A stretch of DNA of 64,000 nt from Halorubrum ruber (GTDB lineage Archaea; Halobacteriota; Halobacteria; Halobacteriales; Haloferacaceae): NCBI RefSeq assembly GCF_018228765.1, contig NZ_CP073695.1:1302001-1366000 (forward strand). The letters run 5' to 3'. Positions 8,804 to 16,847 of this stretch are shown here, piece after piece. Position 1 is the first letter of the stretch; each line of letters starts with the position of its first letter. The notes under the pieces were generated by a model, which saw only the letters and a program-made list of their open reading frames with translations, was not told the origin of the DNA and ran no database searches. Made by a program: the position numbers and the translations under genes.

Positions 8804-9071
8804 GGTATTTAAATATCGACGAGCGGCTGCGACGATCGCATATAAATGGACGATGCGGTGGCGCGTGCCGACGAGCGCCCGGAGGGCGCGAGTCGCACGC
8901 GCGAGGGAGTCGGCCGACCGAAGGGAGGCCGACGAGGCTGGGGAGGTGTGAGGCTGCGGTGCGGGGCGGGACTCAAAGGGGCAGTCGCGAGGCGGGCGCA
9001 GGCGACGCAAGCACCACAGGAACGAGCGCAGCGAGTGACGAGGAGCGCAGCGAGCGTGCGCCCGCCTCGCG
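8804..9071 (+). repeat. Dispersed structured element, copy A (candidate non-coding RNA)
   Basis: One of four related copies in this window. Two TATA-like boxes (TATTTAAATA ending at 8815; TATAAAT at 8841-8847) precede a core starting GGTGGCGCGTGCC (8857). Three hairpins can be drawn. Stem I is GCGCGTGC/GCACGCGC, enclosing GCGCCC-GGA-GGGCGC. Stem II is GTCGGCC/GGCCGAC. Stem III is a perfect 15-bp pairing of 8986-9000 with 9057-9071 (CGCGAGGCGGGCGCA with its complement). Between stems II and III is a nearly invariant strand, GAGGCTGGGGAGG then GGGACTCAAAGGGG. No credible protein is encoded. A transcript reading rightward is inferred, not shown. Confidence 0.75.
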
Positions 9072-9310
9072 GCTGGGGCTTTGGAGGTGTTCGTCGTCGA
9101 TCCGCCAGCAACTATTTATAAATGAGCGGCTGGGGCTTTGGAGGTGTTCGTCGTCGATCCGTCAGCAACTATTTATAAACGAGCGGCTGGGGCTTTGGAG
9201 GTGTTCGCCGCCGATCTGCGGACAGATGTTTATAAATGAGCGGCTGGGGCTTTGGAGGTGTCTCCCGTCGCTCCGTCAGCAATCAGTTATAAACAAACGG
9301 CTGAGGCCTT
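9071..9310 (+). repeat. 57-bp tandem repeat array A (four units plus a partial)
   Basis: Units begin with GGCTGGGGCTTTGG at 9071, 9128, 9185 and 9242, and a decayed fifth at 9299 (GGCTGAGGCC), so the period is exactly 57 bp. Units 1-3 end in TTTATAAA or TTTATAAAT, and unit 4 in a weaker GTTATAAAC. Units 1 and 2 are nearly identical; units 3 and 4 differ in the middle. The first unit overlaps the last base of stem III of element copy A. The repeats are contiguous with no spacers, so this is not a CRISPR array. Confidence 0.9.
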
Positions 9311-9346
9311 CGCGACCGTCGTCGCCGACCCGAACTCAATCCACTC

Positions 9347-10135
9347 TTATCGCGTCGCGGACTTCCACTCCCGCAGGCCCAACCGCTCGCCGTTCAGGTC
9401 CTCGGCGGGCGCCTCGGTGGCGGCCCAGACGAAAAGCGGCGCGACGCTCTCGGGGTCGCGGGCGCGTTCCTTCCCAGTGAGGTCCGTCGCGACGAGACCG
9501 GGGTCGACGACGCCGACCGTCGCGTCGAGGTCCGCGGCGAAGCCGCGCGCGACCGCCTCGGCGGCCGCCTTCGACACCGCGTACGCGCCCATCCCGGGCT
9601 TCGACTCGGCCGCGACCGCGCCCGACGGGACGATGACCCGCGCGTCGTCGGCGAGGTGGGGGACAGCCTCGGTGATCGTCGCGAACACGCCGCGCGCGTT
9701 CGTCCGCATCGTGTCGTCGTAGTCGGCGTACGAGAGCTCGTCCGCCGGACTCTCGCCCGGCGCGCCGTGGAACACGCCGGCGTTCGCGAAGACGACGTCG
9801 ACCGGGCCGGCCTCGCGGGCGACGCGCTCGAAGAAGCGTTCGAGGTCGAACTCGTCGCGCACGTCGACGCGGTCGCCCCAGGCGGTGCCGCGCTCGGCGC
9901 CCGCGTCGCCCGCCGGGTCGCCGTCGCCCCCGTCTCCGTCCTCGCCGTCGCCGCCCGAGTCCTCGCCCTCGCCGCCCGAGTCCTCGCCCTCGCCGTTCAG
10001 CGCCGCGACGGTGCGATCGACGGCCGCGCCGTCGCGTCCGGAGACGGCGACGAACGCCCCCTCGTCGACGAACGCCTCGGCGACGGCTCTCCCGATCCCG
10101 CTCGTTGCGCCGGTGATCGCGACCGTCAGGTCCAT
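9347..10135 (-). CDS. SDR family NAD(P)-dependent oxidoreductase
   Basis: A 262-aa short-chain dehydrogenase with TGATSGIGRA (residue 8 on), NAG (FANAGVF) and catalytic YAVSK. Residues about 49-77 are a low-complexity acidic insert made of GEGEDSGG-type repeats, encoded by a 21-bp in-frame tandem duplication near 9950-10000. The insert sits in the loop after the NADP-binding strand, where it should be harmless. It is divergent from the carotenoid operon. Substrate unknown. Confidence 0.85.
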   Translation of the reverse strand: MDLTVAITGATSGIGRAVAEAFVDEGAFVAVSGRDGAAVDRTVAALNGEGEDSGGEGEDSGGDGEDGDGGDGDPAGDAGAERGTAWGDRVDVRDEFDLERFFERVAREAGPVDVVFANAGVFHGAPGESPADELSYADYDDTMRTNARGVFATITEAVPHLADDARVIVPSGAVAAESKPGMGAYAVSKAAAEAVARGFAADLDATVGVVDPGLVATDLTGKERARDPESVAPLFVWAATEAPAEDLNGERLGLREWKSATR

Positions 10136-10260
10136 GTGAAACCGGGTACGCGCGTCGGCGACTTAGAGGTATCCACTCGCGCCGGGACCGGCGGAGCGGG
10201 TCTCCCGCCTCGCCCGGCGTCCCGGACACGTTCGGGACGTTTCCGCGGCGCGTCTGACCG

Positions 10261-10270
10261 GATTTATACC
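10261..10270 (+). promoter_or_regulatory. TATA box of the bacterioruberin operon
   Basis: GATTTATACC is centred about 27 bp upstream of the crtD ATG at 10293, which predicts a leaderless crtD-lyeJ-cruF mRNA. Confidence 0.65.
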
Positions 10271-10292
10271 GTCGCCGCTCCTACGATCGCGT

Positions 10293-11795
10293 ATGGACGT
10301 GGTCCCGGACATCGACGGCGTCGCCGGCGAGTCCGTCGTCGTGATCGGCGGCGGATTCGGCGGCCTCTCGACGGCCTGTTACCTCGCGGACGCCGGCGCG
10401 GACGTCACCCTATTAGAGAAGAACGAGCAGCTCGGCGGCCGCGCCAGCCGGCTCGAAGTCGACGGCTTCAGCTTCGACATGGGGCCGTCGTGGTACCTGA
10501 TGCCGGACGTCTTCGAGCGGTTCTTCGGCCACTTCGGCCGCGAGCCGTCGGAGTTCTACGATCTTGAGCGGCTCGACCCGCACTACCGCGTGTTCTGGAA
10601 GGACGGCGATCAGGTCGACGTGCTGCCGGACCGCGAGAAGAACAAGGAGATATTCGAGTCGTACGAGCCCGGGGCCGGCGAGGCGTTCGACGCGTACTTG
10701 GAGGAGTCGAAGCGCACCTACGAGATCGGGATGGAACACTTCGTGTACGAGGACCGCCCGCGGCTGCGCGACTACGTGGACAAAGACGTGCTCCGCTACT
10801 CGTGGGGGCTCTCGCTTTTAGGCAAGATGCAGGGGCACGTCGAGGACTACTTCGACCACCCGAAGCTCCAGCAGCTGATGCAGTACACGCTCGTGTTCCT
10901 CGGCGGCTCGCCCACGAACACGCCGGCGCTGTACAACCTGATGAGCCACGTCGACTACAACATGGGCGTCTACTACCCCGACGGCGGGATCGGCGCCGTC
11001 GTCGACGGGATCGTCGAGCTCGCCGAGGAGCTCGGCGTGGAGTTCGTCACCGACGCGGAGGTGACGGGCATCGAGGGGCGGTACGGCGCCTTCGCGGTCG
11101 ACACCGAGAACGGCGAGCGCTACCTCGCGGACCGCGTCGTCTCCGACGCCGACTACGCGCACACCGAACAGGAGCTGCTGCCCGAGCACAAGCGCCAGTA
11201 CACGGAGGAGTACTGGGAGTCGCGGACGTACGCCCCCTCCGCGTTCCTGCTGTACTTGGGCGTCGAGGGCGACGTGCCGAACCTCGAACACCACACGCTC
11301 GTCCTCCCGACGGACTGGGACGGGCACTTCGCGCAGATCTTCGACGACCCAGAGTGGCCCGACGACCCCGCGTACTACCTCTGCGTACCCTCGAAGACCG
11401 ACGACAGCGTGGCGCCCGAGGGGCACAGCAACCTCTTCGCGCTCGTTCCGATCGCGCCCGGCCTTGCGGACACCCCGGAGATCCGCAACCGCTACCGCGA
11501 CCTCGTCATCGACGACATCGCCGAGAACACCGGCACCGACCTCCGCGGCCGGATCGTCGTCGAGGAGACGTTCTCGGTCGACGACTTCGCGGACCGGTAC
11601 AACAGCTACGCGGGCAGCGCGCTCGGGTTGGCGCACACGCTCACCCAGACCTCGCTGCTTCGCCCGCCGCACGTCTCTGACGCGGTCGACGGGCTCTACT
11701 TCACGGGCTCGACGACGACGCCCGGCATCGGCGTCCCGATGTGTCTCATCAGCGGGGGGCTGACTGCGGAAGCGATGGCCGACGACGACGTGTGA
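10293..11795 (+). CDS. crtD: Carotenoid 3,4-desaturase (CrtI/CrtD family)
   Basis: A 500-aa FAD-dependent carotenoid desaturase. The FAD motif is VVVIGGGFGGLSTACYLADAG (about residues 14-33), with the family motif FDMGPSWYLMPDVFERFF, and the C-terminal FAD motif is TGSTTTPGIGVPMCLISGGL. Phytoene desaturases share this architecture, but the position directly before lyeJ and cruF is the arrangement described for Haloarcula japonica. It therefore points to the 3,4-desaturase that makes bisanhydrobacterioruberin. Its stop overlaps the next start (GTGA), implying translational coupling. Confidence 0.87.
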   Translation: MDVVPDIDGVAGESVVVIGGGFGGLSTACYLADAGADVTLLEKNEQLGGRASRLEVDGFSFDMGPSWYLMPDVFERFFGHFGREPSEFYDLERLDPHYRVFWKDGDQVDVLPDREKNKEIFESYEPGAGEAFDAYLEESKRTYEIGMEHFVYEDRPRLRDYVDKDVLRYSWGLSLLGKMQGHVEDYFDHPKLQQLMQYTLVFLGGSPTNTPALYNLMSHVDYNMGVYYPDGGIGAVVDGIVELAEELGVEFVTDAEVTGIEGRYGAFAVDTENGERYLADRVVSDADYAHTEQELLPEHKRQYTEEYWESRTYAPSAFLLYLGVEGDVPNLEHHTLVLPTDWDGHFAQIFDDPEWPDDPAYYLCVPSKTDDSVAPEGHSNLFALVPIAPGLADTPEIRNRYRDLVIDDIAENTGTDLRGRIVVEETFSVDDFADRYNSYAGSALGLAHTLTQTSLLRPPHVSDAVDGLYFTGSTTTPGIGVPMCLISGGLTAEAMADDDV

Positions 11796-12739
11796 GTCCA
11801 GCCGTGAGCGACCAGAACCGATCCGCGACCGACGGCGACGAGCGCTCCCGACCCACCGAGGACGAGCAGCCCCGCTCCGCCGGGAGCGGGAGCGAGGGGC
11901 TCCGGTACCTGCTGGTGTTGTCGCGGCCGCGCTTCTGGCTCTACCTCGCCGGCCCGGTCGCCGTCGGCGTCACCTACGGAATCGACGCCGTGAGCGGACT
12001 GTTCACGCCCGTCACCGTCGCGCTCGCGCTCTACTTCCTCGTCCCCGCGAACGTGTTCCTCTACGGCGTCAACGACGTGTTCGACGCCGACATCGACGAG
12101 CTGAACCCCAAGAAGGAGGGCCGCGAGGCGCGCTGGCGGGGGAGCCGTCCCGTCGTCGCCGCGGTCGTCGCGTCGGGCCTCCTCGGGCTCGCGACGCTCG
12201 CGATCACGCCGCGGGTCGCGTGGCCGTACCTGCTCGGCTTCCTCGTCCTCGCGGTCGGCTACAGCGCGCCGCCCGCCCGGTTCAAGACGACGCCGTTCCT
12301 CGACTCGCTGTCGAACGGGCTGTACGCGCTCCCCGGCGCGGCGGCGTACGCGACCGTCGCGGGGACGCACCCGCCGCTCGCGGCGCTCGCCGGCGCGTGG
12401 CTCTGGACGATGGGGATGCACACGTTCTCCGCGATCCCGGACATCGAGCCGGACCGCGCGGCGGGGATCGACACGACCGCGACCGTCCTCGGCGAGGGGC
12501 GTACCTACGCCTACTGCTTCGCGGCGTGGACCGCCGCGGCCGCCGGGTTCTGGCTCGTCGACTTCCGGCTCGGACTCCTGCTCGGCGTCTACCCGATCTT
12601 CGTCGCGTGGGTCGCGCGCTCGTCGGTCTCGGTCGACCGCGCGTACTGGTGGTTCCCGGCGTTAAACACCGTCGTCGGCACGCTGCTGTCGATGGGCGGC
12701 CTCTGGCGGGTGTACCCGCTCTGGGAGGCGCTGCCGTGA
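11792..12739 (+). CDS. lyeJ: Lycopene elongase/hydratase (UbiA prenyltransferase family)
   Basis: A 315-aa membrane prenyltransferase with about eight hydrophobic segments. The first Asp-rich motif is NDVFDADIDELNPKKEGREA and the second is IPDIEPDRAAGIDTTA; both bind Mg-diphosphate in UbiA enzymes. LyeJ adds C5 units to lycopene on the way to the C50 carotenoid bacterioruberin. Two in-frame GTG starts exist. 11792 overlaps the crtD stop as GTGA and matches how cruF starts; 11804 (MSDQNRS) is the alternative. The first 35 residues are acidic and disordered. Confidence 0.87.
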   Translation: MSPAVSDQNRSATDGDERSRPTEDEQPRSAGSGSEGLRYLLVLSRPRFWLYLAGPVAVGVTYGIDAVSGLFTPVTVALALYFLVPANVFLYGVNDVFDADIDELNPKKEGREARWRGSRPVVAAVVASGLLGLATLAITPRVAWPYLLGFLVLAVGYSAPPARFKTTPFLDSLSNGLYALPGAAAYATVAGTHPPLAALAGAWLWTMGMHTFSAIPDIEPDRAAGIDTTATVLGEGRTYAYCFAAWTAAAAGFWLVDFRLGLLLGVYPIFVAWVARSSVSVDRAYWWFPALNTVVGTLLSMGGLWRVYPLWEALP

Positions 12740-13677
12740 CCGACGGCGACGGCGGGGGGTCGGCCGAGGGCGGCTCGGCAGGGGACGGGGCGACCGGAAG
12801 CGCCTCCACCGCGACGACCGCCTCCGGGCTCGACGCGCTCCGCGAGCGCGCGCCCGACACGCGCCGCGAAGCGGAGGCGCTGCTCGACCGACTCGTCCGC
12901 GAGAACCGCTTCACCATCGCGGTCGTCTTCCCGCTCGTGGGGGCGATCGCGCTCGTCGGCAGCGCCGAGGGGTGGATTCCCGAGCCGTTCGCGTTCCACC
13001 CGTGGTTCGTGCTGTTCGGCGTTATCGTGATGCGCTCGCCGCTCGTCGTCGGCGTGCTGCCGACGATAGACCGCCGAGCGCTCGGTTGGATCGGCGTGTT
13101 GACCGCGTACACGTACCTCATCGAGGGGGTCGGGGTCGCGACCGGGTGGCCGTACGGGGAGTTCGCGTACACCGTCGACCTCGGGCCGATGCTCGGGGGC
13201 GTGCCTGTCGCGCTGCCGGTCTTCTTCATCCCGCTCGTGATGAACGCCTACCTGCTCTGCCTGCTGCTGCTCGGCCCGCGCGCCGACAGCGTGTGGGTGC
13301 GGCTGGCGACGGTGATCCCGGTCGTCGTCGCGATGGACGTCGTCTTGGACCCCGGCGCCGTCTCGCTCGGCTTCTGGGACTTCGGCGGCGGCGCGTTCTA
13401 CGGGGTGCCGCTCTCGAACTACGCCGGCTGGGTGCTGTCCGCGATCGTCGCGGTGGTCACGCTCGATCGCGCCTTCGCGGCGGCGGGGATCCGCGAGCGG
13501 CTCCGGGACTGCGAGTTCATGCTCGACGACATGGTGAGCTTCGTGATCCTCTGGGGCGGGATCAACGTCTGGTTCGGGAACCTCCTGCCCGCGGCGGTCG
13601 CGGCCGCGTTCGGCGTCGGGCTCGTCCGCGCCGACCGGTTCGACACGCGGCTGTTCACCGAGTGGCGGCGGTCGTAG
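12736..13677 (+). CDS. cruF: Bisanhydrobacterioruberin hydratase (CruF-like)
   Basis: A 313-aa polytopic membrane protein of the carotenoid 1,2-hydratase CruF group (DUF422 type). Motifs are IEGVGVATGWPYGEFAYTVDLGP (in parts: IEGVGVATGWPYGEFAY, LGPMLGGVP), MDVVLDPGAVSLGFWDF and FYGVPLSNYAGW. It hydrates the two ends of bisanhydrobacterioruberin to give bacterioruberin. It begins with GTG inside the GTGA overlap with the lyeJ stop. The first 40 residues are a Gly/Ser/Thr-rich tail without homology. Confidence 0.87.
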   Translation: MTDGDGGGSAEGGSAGDGATGSASTATTASGLDALRERAPDTRREAEALLDRLVRENRFTIAVVFPLVGAIALVGSAEGWIPEPFAFHPWFVLFGVIVMRSPLVVGVLPTIDRRALGWIGVLTAYTYLIEGVGVATGWPYGEFAYTVDLGPMLGGVPVALPVFFIPLVMNAYLLCLLLLGPRADSVWVRLATVIPVVVAMDVVLDPGAVSLGFWDFGGGAFYGVPLSNYAGWVLSAIVAVVTLDRAFAAAGIRERLRDCEFMLDDMVSFVILWGGINVWFGNLLPAAVAAAFGVGLVRADRFDTRLFTEWRRS

Positions 13678-13700
13678 GCTCCCGCCCGACTCGGCTGCGC

Positions 13701-13707
13701 TTATATA
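13701..13707 (+). promoter_or_regulatory. TATA box for dacZ and its upstream ORF
   Basis: TTATATA is centred at 13704. Start of transcription is expected 26 nt later at about 13730. That is a GTG opening the 17-codon upstream ORF, 50 nt before the dacZ start. Confidence 0.65.
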
Positions 13708-13729
13708 CCGGGATCGCGTTTGCTCGCTC

Positions 13730-13783
13730 GTGACCGACGGCGGCAATCGCAGCGGACGACCCCCGGAGGACAGACAGCGATGA
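13730..13783 (+). CDS. Leaderless 17-codon upstream ORF, overlapping the dacZ start
   Basis: GTG at the predicted transcription start opens a frame encoding MTDGGNRSGRPPEDRQR. It ends in TGA at 13781-13783, overlapping the dacZ ATG as ATGA. The dacZ Shine-Dalgarno (GGAGGA, 13765-13770) lies inside it. It could be a leader peptide that couples dacZ translation to a leaderless initiation event. The peptide has no recognisable fold, and chance cannot be excluded without expression data. Confidence 0.4.
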   Translation: MTDGGNRSGRPPEDRQR

Positions 13784-14337
13784 GCGACCTCGCCATCGAC
13801 TACGGCGACCACGAGCGGGTGCGCGAGGTCGTCGACCGACTGACCTACTGCGCCGAGCACGTCGGCGTCTCCTTCGGTGGGTGGGAGGAACCGCACGTCA
13901 AGGGGCCGGGGCTGTACTTCGCGGTCGTCGCTGACCGCGACTACGGCGCGTACGCTGACCCGATGGGCGACAAGCGCTGGCCCCGAGCTGACTGCGCGTC
14001 GGTCTTCGACGAGGACGCCTTCATTGACGCCGCCGAGTCGGTGAGCGTCGAGCAGGACGGCGGGATCGTCGTCGCGGTCGACGGCGAGATCGAAGAGCAG
14101 ATGGTCAGGTTCCGCGACCTCGGCACCCGCGACGAGGAGGCCGACCTCGTGGACGACGTGAGCTACGAGCCGTGGATGGGGTCGCGACACATGAGCGCGA
14201 TCGAGACCTCCGTCCGCCCCGAGGTCGTCGCGACGGTGACGCTGAGCGAGGAGACCGGCCGCGTCAGCGTCTTCCGCGACGGCGAGGCGAACAGCATGCG
14301 CCGCGAGGAGATCGGCGGCCGCTGGCGCGGCGAGTAG
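13780..14337 (+). CDS. dacZ: Diadenylate cyclase (archaeal DacZ, DisA_N domain)
   Basis: A 185-aa protein with a single DAC (DisA_N-like) domain, which makes c-di-AMP from two ATP. The diagnostic motifs are near the middle and end: DGGIVVAVDGEI (family DGA motif, here DGG), GSRHMSAIETS (family RHR region, Arg-His retained) and VTLSEETGRVSVFRDGE. The N-terminal EEPHVKGPGLYFAVVA is typical of the archaeal DacZ group. A SD GGAGGA sits nine bases upstream. An ATGA overlap with a short upstream ORF suggests translational control. c-di-AMP is linked to osmotic control in Haloferax; an MscS channel gene lies 8 kb away. Confidence 0.87.
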   Translation: MSDLAIDYGDHERVREVVDRLTYCAEHVGVSFGGWEEPHVKGPGLYFAVVADRDYGAYADPMGDKRWPRADCASVFDEDAFIDAAESVSVEQDGGIVVAVDGEIEEQMVRFRDLGTRDEEADLVDDVSYEPWMGSRHMSAIETSVRPEVVATVTLSEETGRVSVFRDGEANSMRREEIGGRWRGE

Positions 14338-14439
14338 CGCTCCCCGCCTCCGGCACCGACTCCGCGCGCGGCGGGAAGCGCTCCCGCCTCCCGACACCGA
14401 GGCCCCACCGTTAAGCCTCGGCCGCGCGAACGCCGAGAC

Positions 14440-14865
14440 ATGTACGACGAGATCCTGGTGCCGACCGACGGGAGCGAGGCCGTCGACCGCGCGCTCGACC
14501 ACGCGATCCGGCTCGCGACGGACCACGACGCGACGCTCCACGCGCTGTACGTCGTCGACCAGCGGGTGACGACCGCCAACTCGGGCGACCTCCACGACGA
14601 GGTCGTCGAGGACCTCGAATCGCAGGGCGATGCCGCGGTCGACGCGGTCGCCGACGCGGCGAGCGAGGCCGGCCTCGACGTCGAGACCCACGTCGCGCAC
14701 GGGACGCCGGACACGGAGATCGTCGAGTACGCCGAGGAGTTCGGCATCGACGTGATCGTGATGAGCCCGGAGGGGAAGTCGCCGCGCGAGCGGATTCGGT
14801 CGCTCGGCAGCGTCTCCGACCGCGTCGCCGACGACTCGTCGGTGCCGGTGTTCCTCATCAAGTGA
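14440..14865 (+). CDS. Universal stress protein (UspA family)
   Basis: A 141-aa single-domain Usp. The N-terminal ILVPTDGSE and the C-terminal GSVSDRVADDSSVPVFLIK contain the ATP-binding G-x(9)-G(S/T) pattern in a shortened form. The role is a nucleotide-binding stress protein; a specific partner cannot be told. A weak TATA-like CGTTAAGCC is about 28 bp upstream. Confidence 0.9.
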   Translation: MYDEILVPTDGSEAVDRALDHAIRLATDHDATLHALYVVDQRVTTANSGDLHDEVVEDLESQGDAAVDAVADAASEAGLDVETHVAHGTPDTEIVEYAEEFGIDVIVMSPEGKSPRERIRSLGSVSDRVADDSSVPVFLIK

Positions 14866-14922
14866 CGCCCGTCCGCGACTGAAGCCGCGGGGTTCAGGTG
14901 GATCCGGACGCGACCCGTCCGC

Positions 14923-15690
14923 ATGGAACTCACCGTGCTCGGGTCCGGCAGCGCGATGCCGGTCCCCGACCGCGCGCAGGCCGGCTACCTCCTCGACGAC
15001 GGCGACCGGTCGCTGCTCGTCGACTGCGGCAGCGGCGTCCTCCAGCGGCTCGCCGGGACGGACACCAGCTACGAGGGCGTCTCGACGGTCCTCCTCACGC
15101 ACCACCACCTCGACCACGTCGCGGACCTTCTTCCCCTCATCAAGGCCCGCTGGCTCGCCGGCGAGGAACACCTCGAAGTGGTCGGCCCCGCGGGCACGAA
15201 GTCGCTCGTCGACGGCCTGCTCGACGTTCACGACTACCTCGACGGGCGGATCGACCTCGCCGTCCGCGAGGTGTCGGCGTCGCGCCCGTTCGCCGCTGGC
15301 GGGTTCGACGTGACTGCGCGCGAGACGCGGCACTCGATGGACGGGTTCGCCTACCGGTTCTCGCCGCCGAGCTCGGACGCCGAGGCCAGCGGCGGGCCGC
15401 TCGCGCTCTCGGGCGACACGGAGGCGTTCGCGGGGATGGGGCGGTTCGCGGACGGCGCGGAGCTCCTGGTTCACGACTGCTCGTTCCCGGACGACGTCGA
15501 CGTGTCGAACCACCCGACCCCGACGAGCCTCGGCGAGTCGCTCGCGGGCGCGGAGATCGGGACCCTCCTCCTCTCGCACCTCTACCCGCACACCGGTGGT
15601 CGCGAGCGCGAGATGGAAGAGAGCGTCCGCGACGCGGGCTTCGACGGCGAGGTGCGGGTCGCGACCGACGGGCTCCGCGTGTCGCTGTGA
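14923..15690 (+). CDS. MBL-fold metallohydrolase (ribonuclease Z-like)
   Basis: A 255-aa metallo-beta-lactamase-fold protein. Metal ligands are in LLTHHHLDHVADLLPL (about residues 46-61); further ligands are likely in ETRHSMDG, SGDTEAF, HDCSF and LLSHLYPH. The order and length fit the RNase Z/ArsA-like group of short MBL hydrolases rather than the longer tRNase Z. The substrate may be RNA or a phosphodiester. It is monocistronic. Confidence 0.87.
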   Translation: MELTVLGSGSAMPVPDRAQAGYLLDDGDRSLLVDCGSGVLQRLAGTDTSYEGVSTVLLTHHHLDHVADLLPLIKARWLAGEEHLEVVGPAGTKSLVDGLLDVHDYLDGRIDLAVREVSASRPFAAGGFDVTARETRHSMDGFAYRFSPPSSDAEASGGPLALSGDTEAFAGMGRFADGAELLVHDCSFPDDVDVSNHPTPTSLGESLAGAEIGTLLLSHLYPHTGGREREMEESVRDAGFDGEVRVATDGLRVSL

Positions 15691-15783
15691 GGGGGGCGGT
15701 GAGTCCGGAATCGTAACCGTCGGTCGGCGGCGTCGCGGCCGCAATGTAACCGCTGAGTGTTACGCACCCACACGTTCGACCCG

Positions 15784-15792
15784 GATATTTAA
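15784..15792 (+). promoter_or_regulatory. TATA box of moaA
   Basis: GATATTTAA lies about 30 bp upstream of the moaA ATG (15818), giving a leaderless or nearly leaderless transcript. Confidence 0.55.
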
Positions 15793-15817
15793 GCGCGCGT
15801 AGTCGCTTCTCTCCGCC

Positions 15818-16822
15818 ATGGCCGGCCCACTCGCGGACGACTTCGGACGGGAGGTGACGGGGGTACGGATCTCGCTCACCGACCGGTGTAACTTCGACTG
15901 CGTCTACTGTCACAACGAGGGGTTAGGCGACACGCGCGGGCCGATGGAGCCGAGCGACGAGGAGATGAGCGCGGACGACGTGGTCCGCTTCTTAGAGGTC
16001 GTCGAGGGGTACGGCGTCGACGCCGTGAAGTTCACGGGCGGCGAGCCGATGCTCCGCCAGGACCTCGAGGAGATCATCGAGCGCACGCCCGACTCGATGG
16101 AGGTGTCGATGACGACGAACGGCACCTTCCTCCCCGGGCGCGCGGAAGACCTGAAGGCCGCCGGGCTCGACCGCGTCAACGTCTCGCAGGACGCGCTCGA
16201 CCCGGACGACTTCGCGGAGGTGACGAAGTCGGGCGCCTACGAGAAGGTCCTCGAAGGCGTCAGGGCCGCCGTCGACGCCGGGCTCGACCCCGTGAAGCTC
16301 AACATGGTCGTGTTCACGCACACCGCGGGCTACGTCGAGGAGATGGTCGAGTACGTCGCCGACAACGACGGGCTCCAGCTCCAGCTCATCCAGTACATGC
16401 CGGAGCTGACGGGCAAGCCCGAGTGGAACGTCGACATCGGGCGCGTCCACGACTGGCTCGCGGAGAAGGCCGACCGCGTCGAACACCGCGAGATGCACGA
16501 CCGGAAGCGGTACTTCGTCGGCGAGGACAGCGACGACGAGACGGGCGGCATGGTCGAGATCGTCGACCCCGTCGAGAACGAGGAGTTCTGCGCCAACTGC
16601 GGCCGCGTCCGCGTCACCCACGAGGGGTACCTGAAGGGGTGTCTCAACCGCAACGACGACCTCCGCTCGATGGGCGAGATGACCCGCGAGGAGATCGCGG
16701 ACACCTTCGAGGAAGTGGTGGCGAACCGCGTCCCCTACTACGGCGAGTACCTGATCGAGGGTGAGGACGGGGAGTACGAACTGAACGAGAAGTATCTCGG
16801 GGCGCCGAGCGCGGCGGACTGA
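15818..16822 (+). CDS. moaA: GTP 3',8-cyclase
   Basis: A 334-aa radical SAM enzyme of molybdenum cofactor synthesis. The N-terminal [4Fe-4S] cluster motif is CNFDCVYC (C24, C28, C31), followed by FTGGEPMLR. The second cluster is in the C-terminal [19 protein letters not shown]. MoaA carries out the first step, GTP to 3',8-cyclo-GTP. It is the last gene before the AT-rich island; GC content drops sharply right after its stop. Confidence 0.94.
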   Translation: MAGPLADDFGREVTGVRISLTDRCNFDCVYCHNEGLGDTRGPMEPSDEEMSADDVVRFLEVVEGYGVDAVKFTGGEPMLRQDLEEIIERTPDSMEVSMTTNGTFLPGRAEDLKAAGLDRVNVSQDALDPDDFAEVTKSGAYEKVLEGVRAAVDAGLDPVKLNMVVFTHTAGYVEEMVEYVADNDGLQLQLIQYMPELTGKPEWNVDIGRVHDWLAEKADRVEHREMHDRKRYFVGEDSDDETGGMVEIVDPVENEEFCANCGRVRVTHEGYLKGCLNRNDDLRSMGEMTREEIADTFEEVVANRVPYYGEYLIEGEDGEYELNEKYLGAPSAAD

Positions 16823-16847
16823 GAATATTTCAGTTATTGTTGATAAC

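Noticed and set aside
9071-9310. The repeat array as a CRISPR.
   Set aside because: Units are contiguous 57-bp copies with no unique spacers, and no cas genes are in the window.
8804-9310. The dispersed element as an IS or MITE.
   Set aside because: No transposase, no terminal inverted repeats bounding whole copies, and no target-site duplication that I can see. A non-autonomous mobile origin cannot be excluded, but nothing shows it.
8737-9480. A 247-codon plus-strand frame through element A and its array.
   Set aside because: Kept open by the 57-bp period; it translates to repeated GLWRCSSSIRQQ-like units and continues antisense into the SDR gene.
12589-15744. A 3.1-kb open frame on the minus strand (1051 codons).
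   Set aside because: It lies opposite lyeJ, cruF, dacZ, uspA and the MBL gene. In GC-rich DNA the antisense frame with few T/A-ending codons stays open by composition. The product is Arg/Asp/Val-rich without domains.
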